From Enterococcus larvae (GTDB taxonomy: Bacteria; Bacillota; Bacilli; Lactobacillales; Enterococcaceae), in assembly GCF_017830045.1 (NCBI RefSeq), contig NZ_JAEDXU010000002.1, positions 1 to 64,000 on the forward strand: a DNA stretch of 64,000 nt, in the 5' to 3' direction. Shown in pieces: positions 18,363 to 27,153 of this stretch (positions are counted from its first letter, which is position 1; each line of letters begins with the position of its first letter). The notes beneath the pieces are model-generated. The model worked only from the letters and a program-made list of their open reading frames with translations, was not told the origin of the DNA and did not search any database. A program made the position numbers and the translations under genes.

Positions 18363-19268
18363 ATGAAAATAGAATTTGAGGCTATCATACCTGTTGTGGA
18401 TAGTGGTCGATTGTTAATGGAAGTACCTGCAAAAGCAGCAGCTAAATTAGAAAAGGAATCAAGTCAAAAAGTAAATGCAATAATCAATAGTAAGACATAC
18501 TCCTGTAACCTGTTTTATAAAGAAGATAGGTTTTATTTGCACATTACAAGAGGAATAAAAAGAGATGTGGGCTTAGGGGCTAAAACAGTATTTACAATAG
18601 AAATAATTGATAATGGCGGAGGTACGGAAGACGATATACATGATCAAGTACTGAAATGGGAAATCGCAGAATGTAAAGCACTTATGAGAAAAGTAGGCAT
18701 TAAAACAAATGATCGTGTTATTGATTTTGGTTGCGGGTATGGACATTATACAATTGGTTGTGCCTTAGCTTTAGAACAGACTGGAGAAGTATTGGCTCTT
18801 GATTGTGATAAGAAAGCATTGAAATGGATCAATGAAAAAGAAAAGATGTATATGCTCAATAATATAAAAACGATTCATACAAATGGTGAGGCGACTATTG
18901 ATTTTCCTGACAACAGTCTGGATGTTATTTTACTATATGATGTAATACATATTCAGGATAAGAAATCGAAAAAATCATTGGCACCGGTGCTTTATAAGGA
19001 AGCATACAGAGTATTGAAGAGAGGTGGCATACTATCTACGTTGAATTTTGATAGTGATATCAAAAAGATGACTGTAGAGAATGAAGATCGAAGAATGACA
19101 GCGGATGATATTGCACGTGATATTATTGATTCAGGATTTTCTTTTAGTCATGCTGTAGATGGAGGCGTCCACTTTGATTGGTATCATAGTAAATACAGGC
19201 TGGAGAAAGGCTTAGATTTCAGTGATTTGGAAAGAGGTATGATTCAAAACTATGTGAAAAGAATGTAA
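18363..19268 (+). CDS. DUF1905-like domain fused to class I SAM methyltransferase
   Basis: 301 aa. Residues ~1-85 resemble the small beta-rich DUF1905 domain (FEAIIPVVDSGRLLMEVP...NAIINSKTY...FYLHITRGIKRDVGLGAKTVFTIEI), usually standalone or in YdeI-type proteins. Residues ~95-245 are a Rossmann methyltransferase: motif I VIDFGCGYGHYTIG, acidic end of strand 2 (VLALDCD), motif IV DVILLYDVIH, and VLKRGGILSTLNF. The acceptor is unknown. AAGGGG precedes the ATG. AT-rich and without operon partners, so possibly acquired. Confidence 0.75.
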   Translation: MKIEFEAIIPVVDSGRLLMEVPAKAAAKLEKESSQKVNAIINSKTYSCNLFYKEDRFYLHITRGIKRDVGLGAKTVFTIEIIDNGGGTEDDIHDQVLKWEIAECKALMRKVGIKTNDRVIDFGCGYGHYTIGCALALEQTGEVLALDCDKKALKWINEKEKMYMLNNIKTIHTNGEATIDFPDNSLDVILLYDVIHIQDKKSKKSLAPVLYKEAYRVLKRGGILSTLNFDSDIKKMTVENEDRRMTADDIARDIIDSGFSFSHAVDGGVHFDWYHSKYRLEKGLDFSDLERGMIQNYVKRM

Positions 19269-19474
19269 AGATGATTTTTATTACTTGAATCGGATTTGCA
19301 TATATGTGAATAAATCAATGAAGAATTTTCCTTTATTGCTAAGAAACTCTATATCTTTGCTAAAGAAAAGTTATCAGTCGCAAGGTACCGAAATAATCAG
19401 TCTTGAGGCGGAAGAAATTCTTTATTGGAACTGTTAAGATTAGTTTATAAAGAAAACAAGTGGAGGATAAGAAT

Positions 19475-19669
19475 ATGTTTGCAAATAATAGTTTAATAAA
19501 AAATATCTTGATTATCGTTTTGGTACTGATTGTAGGTGGTTGGGCACTAGGTATTATTGGAAGCCTGTTATGGTTGGCTGTTCGTTTACTTATCCCATGT
19601 GCGATCATTTACGGAATCGTTCGATGGATTTCGGATCGAAGCAATGCAAGTAGAAGACGTAAATTCTAA
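19475..19669 (+). CDS. Small two-helix membrane protein
   Basis: 64 aa from ATG 19475 with TGGAGG at 19461-19466; an in-frame GTG at 19460 overlaps that RBS. Two hydrophobic stretches (about 9-26 and 28-48) are followed by a strongly basic tail (SDRSNASRRRKF). Unrecognised. Confidence 0.65.
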   Translation: MFANNSLIKNILIIVLVLIVGGWALGIIGSLLWLAVRLLIPCAIIYGIVRWISDRSNASRRRKF

Positions 19670-19674
19670 AACAT

Positions 19675-19711
19675 AAAGAATCAGAGACTATAAAACAGTC
19701 TCTGATTCTTT
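19675..19711 (+). terminator. Terminator of the small membrane protein gene
   Basis: Perfect 15-bp arms (19675-19689, 19697-19711) and a T run, 5 bp after the stop codon. Confidence 0.9.
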
Positions 19712-19751
19712 TATTTTGTTAAGTGAAATATTTCCAGTAAATCTGTCAATT

Positions 19752-19874
19752 AGACTGTGACATAAATCTCGCTCAATCCCTTGAAAATAAGTCGAATAAT
19801 CTCAAAAATATGGAAAGCTATTTTCGGATTATCCGCCTTATTTCCCGGAGCTTAACACGTCTATCACAACCGCA
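19752..19874 (-). repeat. Dispersed intergenic palindromic repeat, copy 2
   Basis: Read on the minus strand, this matches copy 1: GGTTGTGATAGACGTGTTAA at the start, GAAATAAGGCGGATAATCCG, ATTTTTGAGATTATTCGAC, and an end with TGTCACAGTC. Shorter than copies 1 and 3. It lies between two convergent units. Confidence 0.7.
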
Positions 19875-19924
19875 TTGTATTTCACTTAATGATTCATAAG
19901 GAGTAATTGTAATAAATTTGACGA

Positions 19925-20863
19925 TTAAGATCGAATCACTGTTCCGCTTGAGCCGTTCAAGGCATCCGCGGCTTTTTCCAGAGAAGCAATAATTGCTTTT
20001 CTCCCTGTTTTAGAAGAGGCAAATTCCATTGCTGCTTGAACCTTCGGCAGCATGCTTCCTGGAGCAAATTCACCAGCATCCGCATATTTCTGTGCTTGCT
20101 CAACGCTGATTTCTGTCAGGTTTTCCTGATCTGGAGTGCCATAACGAATTGCTACATGGTCAACTGCAGTTAAAATGAAGAAGTAATCTGCATCCACAAG
20201 ATCAGCTAGCTTTGCAGAAGCAATATCTTTGTCGATAACGGCAGGTGTTCCATCGTAGTCACCGTCATTTTTCTTAATGACTGGGATTCCGCCGCCTCCG
20301 CAAGCAATGACGATAAACTCATTGTTCAATAGATTGAGTATTGATTTCCCTTCAACGATGTTGATTGGAATAGGAGAGGCAACCATTTGGCGATAGCCTC
20401 GACCAGAATCTTCTTTGAACACTAATGCTGGATTTTCCGCTTGAAGCTGATCTGCCTGTTCCTTGGAATAGAAACTGCCAATCGGTTTCGTGGGATTTTT
20501 AAATGCCGGATCGTTAGGATCAACCTCAACCTGTGTGACGATGGTTGCGACATTCCAAGGCATTTTTTCTTTTCTCAGTTGACGAAGAATACAGTTTTGT
20601 AAATGATACCCGATATATCCCTGGCTCATTGCAGTACATTCAGGTAATTCAAAATGTGCGATACTATCATCCATATCGGCCGCTTTATTCAACGCCTTTT
20701 CAATCATCCCAACTTGAGGACCATTTCCGTGGCTGATAATGATTTCATGCCCCAATTTTATTAAATTGACTAGAGCTGGTGCAGAGTTGTTGATTTGTTC
20801 CAATTGTTCTTGTGGTGTATTTCCTAGGGCATTTCCACCCAATGCAATAACGATTCTTGACAT
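19925..20863 (-). CDS. aguC: Carbamate kinase of the agmatine pathway (AguC)
   Basis: 312-aa carbamate kinase, last step of the agmatine deiminase route: carbamoyl phosphate + ADP to ATP + NH3 + CO2. Signature blocks are IALGGNALG, ISHGNGPQVGMIEKA, VIACGGGGIPVI, DKDIASAKLA and the GSMLPKVQAAMEFA C-terminal motif. AAAAGGAG precedes the ATG. Last gene of aguBDAC; a 175-bp hairpin-containing gap separates it from aguA. An arcC of an arginine pathway is the alternative, but the neighbours settle the role. Confidence 0.94.
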   Translation of the reverse strand: MSRIVIALGGNALGNTPQEQLEQINNSAPALVNLIKLGHEIIISHGNGPQVGMIEKALNKAADMDDSIAHFELPECTAMSQGYIGYHLQNCILRQLRKEKMPWNVATIVTQVEVDPNDPAFKNPTKPIGSFYSKEQADQLQAENPALVFKEDSGRGYRQMVASPIPINIVEGKSILNLLNNEFIVIACGGGGIPVIKKNDGDYDGTPAVIDKDIASAKLADLVDADYFFILTAVDHVAIRYGTPDQENLTEISVEQAQKYADAGEFAPGSMLPKVQAAMEFASSKTGRKAIIASLEKAADALNGSSGTVIRS

Positions 20864-20885
20864 AAAAAGCTCCTTTTAGCAACAT

Positions 20886-20963
20886 ACTCTCCGAAAGCAG
20901 GTTGTTTGATTCAGTCGGAGAGTCAAATTCCTTCTCTCTAAGTAAGGGTGCTCAGAGAGAAGG
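20886..20963 (-). promoter_or_regulatory. Two intercistronic stem-loops between aguA and aguC
   Basis: Two perfect inverted repeats lie back to back: ACTCTCCGA/TCGGAGAGT (20886-20894, 20915-20923) and CCTTCTCTCT/AGAGAGAAGG (20930-20939, 20954-20963). Neither is followed by a T run on the coding strand, so processing, stabilisation or partial attenuation is more likely than full termination. Confidence 0.6.
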
Positions 20964-21038
20964 GTGCTGTTTAGATTTTTTGGAAATAGCGTAGTAGCAC
21001 TATTCTATTAGTTCGCTCTTACTGGATAAAATAACTTT

Positions 21039-22136
21039 TTAGCGTTTAGGCTGTTGTTGAGTGATACAATGAATATTTCCGCCACCATAAACAACCTCTA
21101 CAGTATTTACACCTACAACTTCTTTATCAGGGAAAATTTCCTGAATTTGTTTGATTGCCAAGGCATCGTTTTCGTCTCCGTATTGAGGAACGATCACGCC
21201 ATTATTTGTGATCAGGAAGTTCATGTAAGAAGCAATACAGATATCGCCATCTTCACGAGGCAGTGTTCCTTCTACATAGTCGATTTTAAAGCTGCCTTTG
21301 ATAGTCACATTATTGATTGGGCAACAAATTTTATGAACACGCAATTTACGGCCTTTAGCATCTGTCATTTCGCTCAAACGTTTGTAACCGTCCTGTGCTG
21401 CGTCATAAAATGGACTGTTTTTGTCGTCAGTATAGATGCAGGCAACCTCTCCAGGAGCAACGAAACAGGCAACATCATCCACGTGACCATTTGTTTCTTC
21501 CGGATCGATCCCATCTTTTAACCACAGAACCTTTTCACAGTTTAAGTAATCGCATAATTTCTGTTCGATTTCTTCTTTTGTCATATGAGGATTGCGTCCT
21601 TCACTTAACAAGCACATTTCTGTTGTCAAGACAGTACCTTCGCCATCAACGTGGAAAGAGCCGCCTTCCAGAACAAAATCATCTGTACGATAAGAATCGA
21701 CATGCTCAATCTCACAAATTTTACGAGCAACTAGGTCATCTTGGTCCCAAGGGAAATATAGTCCATCAACAAGCCCGCCCCAAGCATTGAAGGCCCAGTC
21801 TGCACCACGAAGCTCACCTTGATCGTTGATTAGGAAAGAGGGACCACAGTCACGAACCCAAGCATCATTATTGGACATCTCATATACTGTGATATCCTCA
21901 GGCAGCTGTTGGCGACAGTTGGCGAACTGCTCACGAGAAACAACAACATTCATAGGGGTGAAACGGCTGATCGCCTTAGCTACGTTAGTAAACGCTTCTT
22001 GTGCGGGTTTACCTCCATCACGCCAGTTGTCTGGACGCTCCGGCCAAATCATCCAAACCTTTTCCTGTGGCTCGTATTCAGCCGGCATACGGAATCCGTC
22101 TGCTTTAGGTGTCGTATTCATAACTCTTTTTGCCAT
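21039..22136 (-). CDS. aguA: Agmatine deiminase AguA
   Basis: Converts agmatine to N-carbamoylputrescine + NH3; 365 aa, the same length as the E. faecalis enzyme. The guanidino-modifying fold motifs NDAWVRDCGPSF, EGGSFHVDGEG, TNGHVDDVACF and the catalytic cysteine C357 in YGGGNIHCITQQ are all in place. 17 bp downstream of aguD in the same operon. Confidence 0.97.
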   Translation of the reverse strand: MAKRVMNTTPKADGFRMPAEYEPQEKVWMIWPERPDNWRDGGKPAQEAFTNVAKAISRFTPMNVVVSREQFANCRQQLPEDITVYEMSNNDAWVRDCGPSFLINDQGELRGADWAFNAWGGLVDGLYFPWDQDDLVARKICEIEHVDSYRTDDFVLEGGSFHVDGEGTVLTTEMCLLSEGRNPHMTKEEIEQKLCDYLNCEKVLWLKDGIDPEETNGHVDDVACFVAPGEVACIYTDDKNSPFYDAAQDGYKRLSEMTDAKGRKLRVHKICCPINNVTIKGSFKIDYVEGTLPREDGDICIASYMNFLITNNGVIVPQYGDENDALAIKQIQEIFPDKEVVGVNTVEVVYGGGNIHCITQQQPKR

Positions 22137-22153
22137 GTCTTAACACTCCGTTT

Positions 22154-23515
22154 CTATTTTTTTATTTTCTTTATGATAATGATTGCTTCACCAATAATGA
22201 TGAAAACAATCGTGCCAATCGTGATAGGGAGCTGTTCGTTTAGTGATTCTGCATCAAATTGCAGAGGGACAGCTGTAAATACTAATGAGACAAGAATCAT
22301 CAACATAGGTACAATAACCAATATCTTCAGGAATAAATCGCTGCCGCCGACCTTGAAAGGACGTGGTGTATCCGGATCGATTTTTCGCAATTTGTAAAAT
22401 GCCGGAAAGACTGGTACATACGATAATAGGAACATTACCAAGTTCAATGAGAAGAAAGCCCAGAATAAATCTTGATTTGGCAAGATTGGTGCAATGACAA
22501 CAACGATCGAAGCAACGATCCCGTTCATCAAAGCAGAGCCGATAGGCATTTCATTTTTCTTACTGCGCAAAGCAAAGAATTTTGGCATATCGCCATTTTC
22601 TGCTGCATAGCAGGCGGTGTTATTTACACCCAGTGACCAAGAAATCATATTACCGAAAAGTGTTAGTAAGAACAGGAACGCCATTGCTCCAATAAAGAAG
22701 CCTGAGGTAGAATTAGTCAACAGCTTGAAGCTGTCCATCAGACCACTACTTGTACTGATTTCACTTGTCGGAATTGCAGCACTGATCCCAAATGCGGAGA
22801 AAATGTAGATTGCGGCAATCACGATACCTGCTGCAATAATTGATTGTGGAATTTGTTTTTTAGGATTTTCCATGTCATCTGCAAACGTACAGATAACCTC
22901 AAATCCTAATAGGTTAAAGATAATTACTGAAATAAAGGATAAGCTATGAAGATCAAAGCTTGGTAATAAAGAGCTGACGGTGTATTCATTCGCCACACCC
23001 TTTGTAACGGCAACGTAGACACCAAGTCCGCCGATAAGTAATGCCAGCAGCATTTTGATGATTGCCGCTCCGTTCAAGATCCAGATACTGTCGCTGACAG
23101 GGTAGAAGCTGATCCAGACGATGATCCAGATGAAAATCAGCTCGATAACAACTGCACCAATAGTAGAAACTTCAATACCTGTAATCGTTGTGATCAGTTC
23201 GGGACACATTACAGCGAGTGAAGCAAGCCATAGTGGATAGTTGATCCAATAAAACCAAGAGACGCGTGAACCCCAACGGTGACCAAAGGCTTTTGTGACC
23301 CAATCGTAGATACCGCCGTCTCCAATATATGTTGTTCCCAGCTCTGAAGAAATCAGACCGTAAGGGAGTAAGAAGGCGATCAATAAGAAGATCCACCAAA
23401 AGAATTGCGAGTTTCCGATTGCTGCCACTGGTGCTGCTGCCTCTGCAACAAACACCACACAAATAACTGATAAAATAGCGCTAAATAAACTGAACTTTTT
23501 CCGTTTTCCTTCCAT
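22154..23515 (-). CDS. aguD: Agmatine/putrescine antiporter AguD
   Basis: APC-superfamily amine exchanger, 453 aa, about 12 TM helices. The family start FSLFSAILSVICVVFVAEAAAP and the GDGGIYDWVTKAFG block after TM2 are as expected. It imports agmatine in exchange for putrescine produced inside. Start chosen at MEGKRKK (23515), which has AAAGGA at proper distance; ATG codons at 23524 and 23551 lie on or before that RBS. Confidence 0.92.
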   Translation of the reverse strand: MEGKRKKFSLFSAILSVICVVFVAEAAAPVAAIGNSQFFWWIFLLIAFLLPYGLISSELGTTYIGDGGIYDWVTKAFGHRWGSRVSWFYWINYPLWLASLAVMCPELITTITGIEVSTIGAVVIELIFIWIIVWISFYPVSDSIWILNGAAIIKMLLALLIGGLGVYVAVTKGVANEYTVSSLLPSFDLHSLSFISVIIFNLLGFEVICTFADDMENPKKQIPQSIIAAGIVIAAIYIFSAFGISAAIPTSEISTSSGLMDSFKLLTNSTSGFFIGAMAFLFLLTLFGNMISWSLGVNNTACYAAENGDMPKFFALRSKKNEMPIGSALMNGIVASIVVVIAPILPNQDLFWAFFSLNLVMFLLSYVPVFPAFYKLRKIDPDTPRPFKVGGSDLFLKILVIVPMLMILVSLVFTAVPLQFDAESLNEQLPITIGTIVFIIIGEAIIIIKKIKK

Positions 23516-23552
23516 TTTGGACATCCTTTCTTTTCTGTCACATGGAAGCAAA

Positions 23553-23592
23553 AACAGCAGAGAGGGGATGACTATAGCGATTCTCTGCTGTT
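23553..23592 (-). promoter_or_regulatory. Intercistronic stem-loop between aguB and aguD
   Basis: An 11-bp perfect inverted repeat (AACAGCAGAGA at 23553-23563 with TCTCTGCTGTT at 23582-23592) lies upstream of the aguD RBS, with no following T run. Possible processing or stabilising structure. Confidence 0.6.
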
Positions 23593-23608
23593 CTTACCAC
23601 AACGCTCT

Positions 23609-24628
23609 TTATAATACGGTGTTCAGAAGAACTTCCAAGTCTGCTTTTGCCTTCGCTTGAGCAGCTTTGTCTGTTGGGTTCTTATCCGCAAAGTCGTTCA
23701 TCAAGTATACAAGTAGACCACGAATTGAAGTTAGACGATTTTCTGCTTCGTCAAAACAAATTGATGCAGGTCCGTCAATGACTTCATCTGTAACTTCTTC
23801 ACCACGACTTGCAGGCAGACAGTGCATGAATTTCGCATTTTTTCCAGCTTTGTTCATCATACCTGTATCCACTTGATATTTAGGGAAGAAGGTACGCATA
23901 CGCTCTTCCTCAGAAAGTTCTGCTTCGTATAAGCCATACCATACATCAGTATAGATAAAGTCTGATCCAATGATTGCATCCTCATCATCCGTCACTGTGT
24001 AGCTGCCTCCTGAAACTTTACAGATAGCATCCAATTTCGCTTTATGGTCATCATTCAGCTGGAAGCCTTTAGGTCCGAAATGGACAAACTCCATACCCAT
24101 TTTTGTTACAACTAATCCTAATGAGAAGCAGACTTGTGTCGCATCTCCAATGAAGGAAACTTTACAATCTTCCAATTTTTTGCCTTCAGGTAAATGCTCG
24201 ATCATTGTACAAAGATCGCCAAGTTCCTGTGTTGGGTGATTATAATCAGACATTCCATTGATAACAGGAATCGTTGCATGAGTTGCCAAATCATTCACAC
24301 TATGATGGCGTTCAACACGCGCCATCAAGATATCTACTAAGCGTGAAAGTACGCGGCTTGTATCTTCAATCGTTTCGTGACCGCCTAATTGGATTTGACC
24401 AGGAGCTAAATATTGTGCATGACCGCCTAATTGTGTCATTGCAGTTTCAAAAGAAACACGAGTTCTAGTAGATGATTGCTGGAAAATCATACCTAAAGTT
24501 TTGTTCTTTAATAATGGTGGATAGTAGTTGTTTTTGACACAAGCTTTAATCTTTAAGGAAAGATCAACGATTTGTAAAATGTCCTCCTTTGTGTAATTTT
24601 CTGTTGTAATAAGATCTCTTTTGTTCAT
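23609..24628 (-). CDS. aguB: Putrescine carbamoyltransferase AguB
   Basis: Phosphorolyses N-carbamoylputrescine to putrescine + carbamoyl phosphate; 339 aa. Transcarbamylase motifs are [12 protein letters not shown] and YNHPTQE. The C-terminal loop is [11 protein letters not shown], where ornithine transcarbamylases have HCLPAHR; together with the C-terminal helix extension this marks the putrescine enzyme. First gene of the minus-strand operon, divergent from aguR. Confidence 0.95.
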   Translation of the reverse strand: MNKRDLITTENYTKEDILQIVDLSLKIKACVKNNYYPPLLKNKTLGMIFQQSSTRTRVSFETAMTQLGGHAQYLAPGQIQLGGHETIEDTSRVLSRLVDILMARVERHHSVNDLATHATIPVINGMSDYNHPTQELGDLCTMIEHLPEGKKLEDCKVSFIGDATQVCFSLGLVVTKMGMEFVHFGPKGFQLNDDHKAKLDAICKVSGGSYTVTDDEDAIIGSDFIYTDVWYGLYEAELSEEERMRTFFPKYQVDTGMMNKAGKNAKFMHCLPASRGEEVTDEVIDGPASICFDEAENRLTSIRGLLVYLMNDFADKNPTDKAAQAKAKADLEVLLNTVL

Positions 24629-24928
24629 GTGTCTTCCTCCTCGGAAATATTTTTTACAGTTTCATTCTATAAATTTATCTGTCAGTTTACGATAAACCTG
24701 AGGGTCTAAACATTTTTAGAAAGCGCATACATTTTTGGTGGGAAAAATTCGTTTATTTTACTAGGATTTAAAAGGCTGTTATATCAAGGGTTTAGAAAAG
24801 TTTAGCTAAAAGGTTTAGAAATTTTTTTCGCCATCTGAAAAGGTTGATGTTATAATTTGAGTAGATGATAAGGATCGGGAAAGGTTTACCACTTAAACTG
24901 ATACTTCTAAATGAAAGGGGTTTCTTTT
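24629..24928. promoter_or_regulatory. aguB-aguR divergent control region
   Basis: The spacer contains three GTTTAG copies (24790-24795, 24800-24805, 24813-24818), an inverted CTAAAC (24706-24711) and a cre-like AGAAAGCGCATACA (24718-24731, two mismatches to the CcpA consensus). A TATAAT at 24851-24856 probably belongs to aguR. AguR binding and catabolite control are inferred; catabolite repression of this pathway is known in E. faecalis. Confidence 0.6.
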
Positions 24929-25888
24929 ATGATTGCAGTATTTCTCTACAATATTCTGTTGATCGTTTTATATGCACTGGCTATGGCACTTTCCATCAAT
25001 TATTTTCTTCGCCGGAAGCAAACACTCTTCTTACTGATAACGATTTATTTGCTCTTCTTCATTTTTGATAATGCGATTATTTATATGACAGAATTCATTA
25101 ATAGCTTTGCTTCAAGTTACAACGAGACCTTCATGAGCATTCCTGTAGCAAAAACAATTATTTATGTTGTGAACGCCTACTGTTCCTTATTGATCGTTAA
25201 TAATCTCCTCAAACGAAAAACTTCCTTTTTTCAATATGGTTTAGTCGTCATCTTGACCTTATGGATGTCAATGATTCCTCTTCTGCAAAATTCAGCGACA
25301 AAAGTTTGGCTCTATTACCTACCAAATCAGTTGTTTCTGTTTTATCTTGGTTTATATGGTTGGCTGCATTTGAGAAAGGCAACAGATTTTTCTGCTGCAA
25401 GATATTTCTATACAAAGTGGGTTAGTCTTTCTTCTATTGTTTTTGGTCTATTGATCCTTTTGGAGGATACGTATGTTATTTATCAAGTGGATCAGTATAC
25501 GATCTTGAATGTGAAGATCAACAATCGGAATATATCTGAGGATATCTTTTCCATGCTTATCTGTTTCATGCTGCTGCACTTTTTGTTTAGAGCAGAGGAA
25601 GAAGAGAAGCAGGCAGTTGTAGAAGAGAAAGAGGATGTGCAGTTTCAGCTGTTTTGCCGACACTATGGTTTTACACAGAGGGAGCAGGAAATTTGTGCCT
25701 TACTACTGGAGCATAAATCCAACCAACAAATTGCTGATGAGATATTCTTATCCCTAGGTACCGTAAAAACTCATGTCCATAATATTTTCATTAAGCTGAA
25801 CATCAAAAAACGTAATCAGGTAATAGAAGTATACGAAAATTTTCATAAATCAGGAAAGATTAATACAGAAGTCTCTTCAGCTGTATAA
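24929..25888 (+). CDS. aguR: AguR, membrane-bound LuxR-type regulator of agmatine catabolism
   Basis: 319 aa. Residues ~1-210 hold about six or seven TM helices; the C-terminus (about 245-305) is a LuxR helix-turn-helix (GFTQREQEICALLLEHKSNQQIADEIFLSLGTVKTHVHNIFIKLNIK). This one-component sensor activates aguBDAC in response to agmatine in E. faecalis. ATG 24929 has GAAAGGGG 8 nt upstream and gives an N-terminus entering the first TM; an ATG at 24911 precedes that RBS. Confidence 0.92.
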   Translation: MIAVFLYNILLIVLYALAMALSINYFLRRKQTLFLLITIYLLFFIFDNAIIYMTEFINSFASSYNETFMSIPVAKTIIYVVNAYCSLLIVNNLLKRKTSFFQYGLVVILTLWMSMIPLLQNSATKVWLYYLPNQLFLFYLGLYGWLHLRKATDFSAARYFYTKWVSLSSIVFGLLILLEDTYVIYQVDQYTILNVKINNRNISEDIFSMLICFMLLHFLFRAEEEEKQAVVEEKEDVQFQLFCRHYGFTQREQEICALLLEHKSNQQIADEIFLSLGTVKTHVHNIFIKLNIKKRNQVIEVYENFHKSGKINTEVSSAV

Positions 25889-25900
25889 GTTAGTTAGAAA

Positions 25901-25935
25901 AGAACACCCCTCACTTCAATGGCGAGGGGTGTTCT
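25901..25935 (+). terminator. Terminator of aguR
   Basis: 12-bp perfect arms AGAACACCCCTC/GAGGGGTGTTCT close to both aguR and the converging Abi gene; usable from both sides. Confidence 0.85.
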
Positions 25936-25946
25936 TCTATAAAATA

Positions 25947-26948
25947 TCAAATTTTTTGAAGCAGCTCAATGAAGTTTCGTGGTAAATAAACACGATAAAG
26001 TAAAAGATCGTAAATTCGACTATCTTTTCTTTGTAACTGCTTAAAGAGGTAAGCCAGTTCTTTGATGAATTCATGTTTAATAGCCGGTCGATTAGAAAGC
26101 AAAACACAAATTGAGGCAAATAATGCAAAGACTCGGAATGTTCGTTCGTAGATATACGCTGAGGAAAATGAATCATCCTGCAGGTATTCTTTTAAGAGAC
26201 GTTCCTTCAAACGAGTTTTTAAAGGAATTTCATGAATCATTAAACGAGACCCGTGAGCAACAATGTTTCTATATAAATGAACAGCTTTCATCGCCTGTAA
26301 AAAGAGCTCCTTTTTCAACTCATCTGGTTTTTGAGGGTACAAAAATATATTGGCTACACTGCTCTTGATGGAAGAACGGCATAGCTTATACCATTCATAA
26401 ACAACACCTAGGCTGAGTGTGGGAATGACAATCCAAGGAGGAACATTCTTATAGCTTTCACGAAAGTGTCTGATGGTGGTTATTCGGCTATCCTCAATGC
26501 GGGAAGTGACCTTATCAAATGTTTTTTCTATAGAATAAGCTCCTTTAAAAGCACCTGTTTGAATAACATAACCATTAGAATAGCTGCTTTTATCTAAATA
26601 TCTCTGTTGATCTGACCCCAGTTCAAGAGAGATATAATAACTTAAGGAGGACTTGAATGTCGTCTCAACCATCATGATGTACTTATAGAGTATGGAGGCA
26701 AGGCTCTTATCAAAATCACAAATCAATAAAGTATCTTCTAAAACATCCTCAAAAAGCTGATTGCCGTAATCAATATTACTATCTTTTGCTTTCTTTTGTT
26801 GAAACAGCTCTTTGTAGCTGTTGATGATACCGTAGTAAGAATTATTGATCAAAACATATTTAGCTGATTCTTCGTCTCGAAACCGCATGTTTCTTGATTT
26901 GAGAATATCTATTTGTTCTTCCAGTGTTTTAAATGTTTTATCTTCCAT
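25947..26948 (-). CDS. Abi_2-superfamily (AbiF/AbiD-like) HEPN protein, phage-defence candidate
   Basis: 333 aa. Hallmarks of the Abi_2 superfamily are in order: an N-terminal TLEEQIDILKSRNMRFRDEE...NNSYYGIINSYKELF block, PPWIVIPTLSLGVVYEWYKL (about 170-189), and a HEPN RNase motif R227-N-I-V-A-H232 in LYRNIVAHGSRL, followed by a helical C-terminus. Relatives cause abortive infection; HEPN domains of this kind cut RNA. AGGAG precedes the ATG. It is transcribed after a small terminator-ended RNA, so expression would need read-through. A toxin-antitoxin-like role with the RNA as partner is inferred. Confidence 0.85.
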   Translation of the reverse strand: MEDKTFKTLEEQIDILKSRNMRFRDEESAKYVLINNSYYGIINSYKELFQQKKAKDSNIDYGNQLFEDVLEDTLLICDFDKSLASILYKYIMMVETTFKSSLSYYISLELGSDQQRYLDKSSYSNGYVIQTGAFKGAYSIEKTFDKVTSRIEDSRITTIRHFRESYKNVPPWIVIPTLSLGVVYEWYKLCRSSIKSSVANIFLYPQKPDELKKELFLQAMKAVHLYRNIVAHGSRLMIHEIPLKTRLKERLLKEYLQDDSFSSAYIYERTFRVFALFASICVLLSNRPAIKHEFIKELAYLFKQLQRKDSRIYDLLLYRVYLPRNFIELLQKI

Positions 26949-26966
26949 TACTGACTCCTTTACAAG

Positions 26967-27022
26967 AAAAAAATCTCACTGAAAGTAGTGAGATAGAGGT
27001 GTAAGGCACCCAGATTTTTATA
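26967..27022 (-). ncRNA. Candidate ~55-nt leader RNA of the AbiF-like gene
   Basis: On the minus strand the predicted transcript has a small hairpin, GGTG-CCTTA-CACC (27010-26998), then a perfect 8-bp stem ATCTCACT/AGTGAGAT (26994-26973) followed directly by seven T residues: a canonical intrinsic terminator only ~20 nt before the Abi start codon. A consensus-like promoter lies just upstream. No ORF fits inside. This is either an attenuator or a separate RNA partner of the HEPN protein. Confidence 0.7.
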
Positions 27023-27027
27023 TTATT

Positions 27028-27056
27028 ATAATAATGTTAATGTTTCTTTGTGTCAA
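27028..27056 (-). promoter_or_regulatory. Promoter of the leader RNA / AbiF-like gene
   Basis: Minus strand: TTGACA (27056-27051), 17-bp spacer, TATTAT (27033-27028). Initiation would fall near 27021, giving the short leader RNA. Confidence 0.75.
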
Positions 27057-27126
27057 CTATTTGTATGTATCACAATTTGACTTAATGAAGAGAGCATCAT
27101 TTATCAAGATTAGGTAAGATAAAGAA

Positions 27127-27153
27127 AAACTCATTTCAATTTGAAATGAGTTT
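27127..27153 (-). terminator. Terminator at the 3' end of rgg (copy 1)
   Basis: 13-bp perfect arms AAACTCATTTCAA/TTGAAATGAGTTT separated by one base; the stem overlaps the rgg stop codon and runs into TTTTTCTTT on the minus strand. Confidence 0.85.

Noticed and set aside
19925-20863. Arginine deiminase pathway (arcABC)
   Set aside because: Neighbours are agmatine deiminase, putrescine carbamoyltransferase and the antiporter; no arginine deiminase is present.
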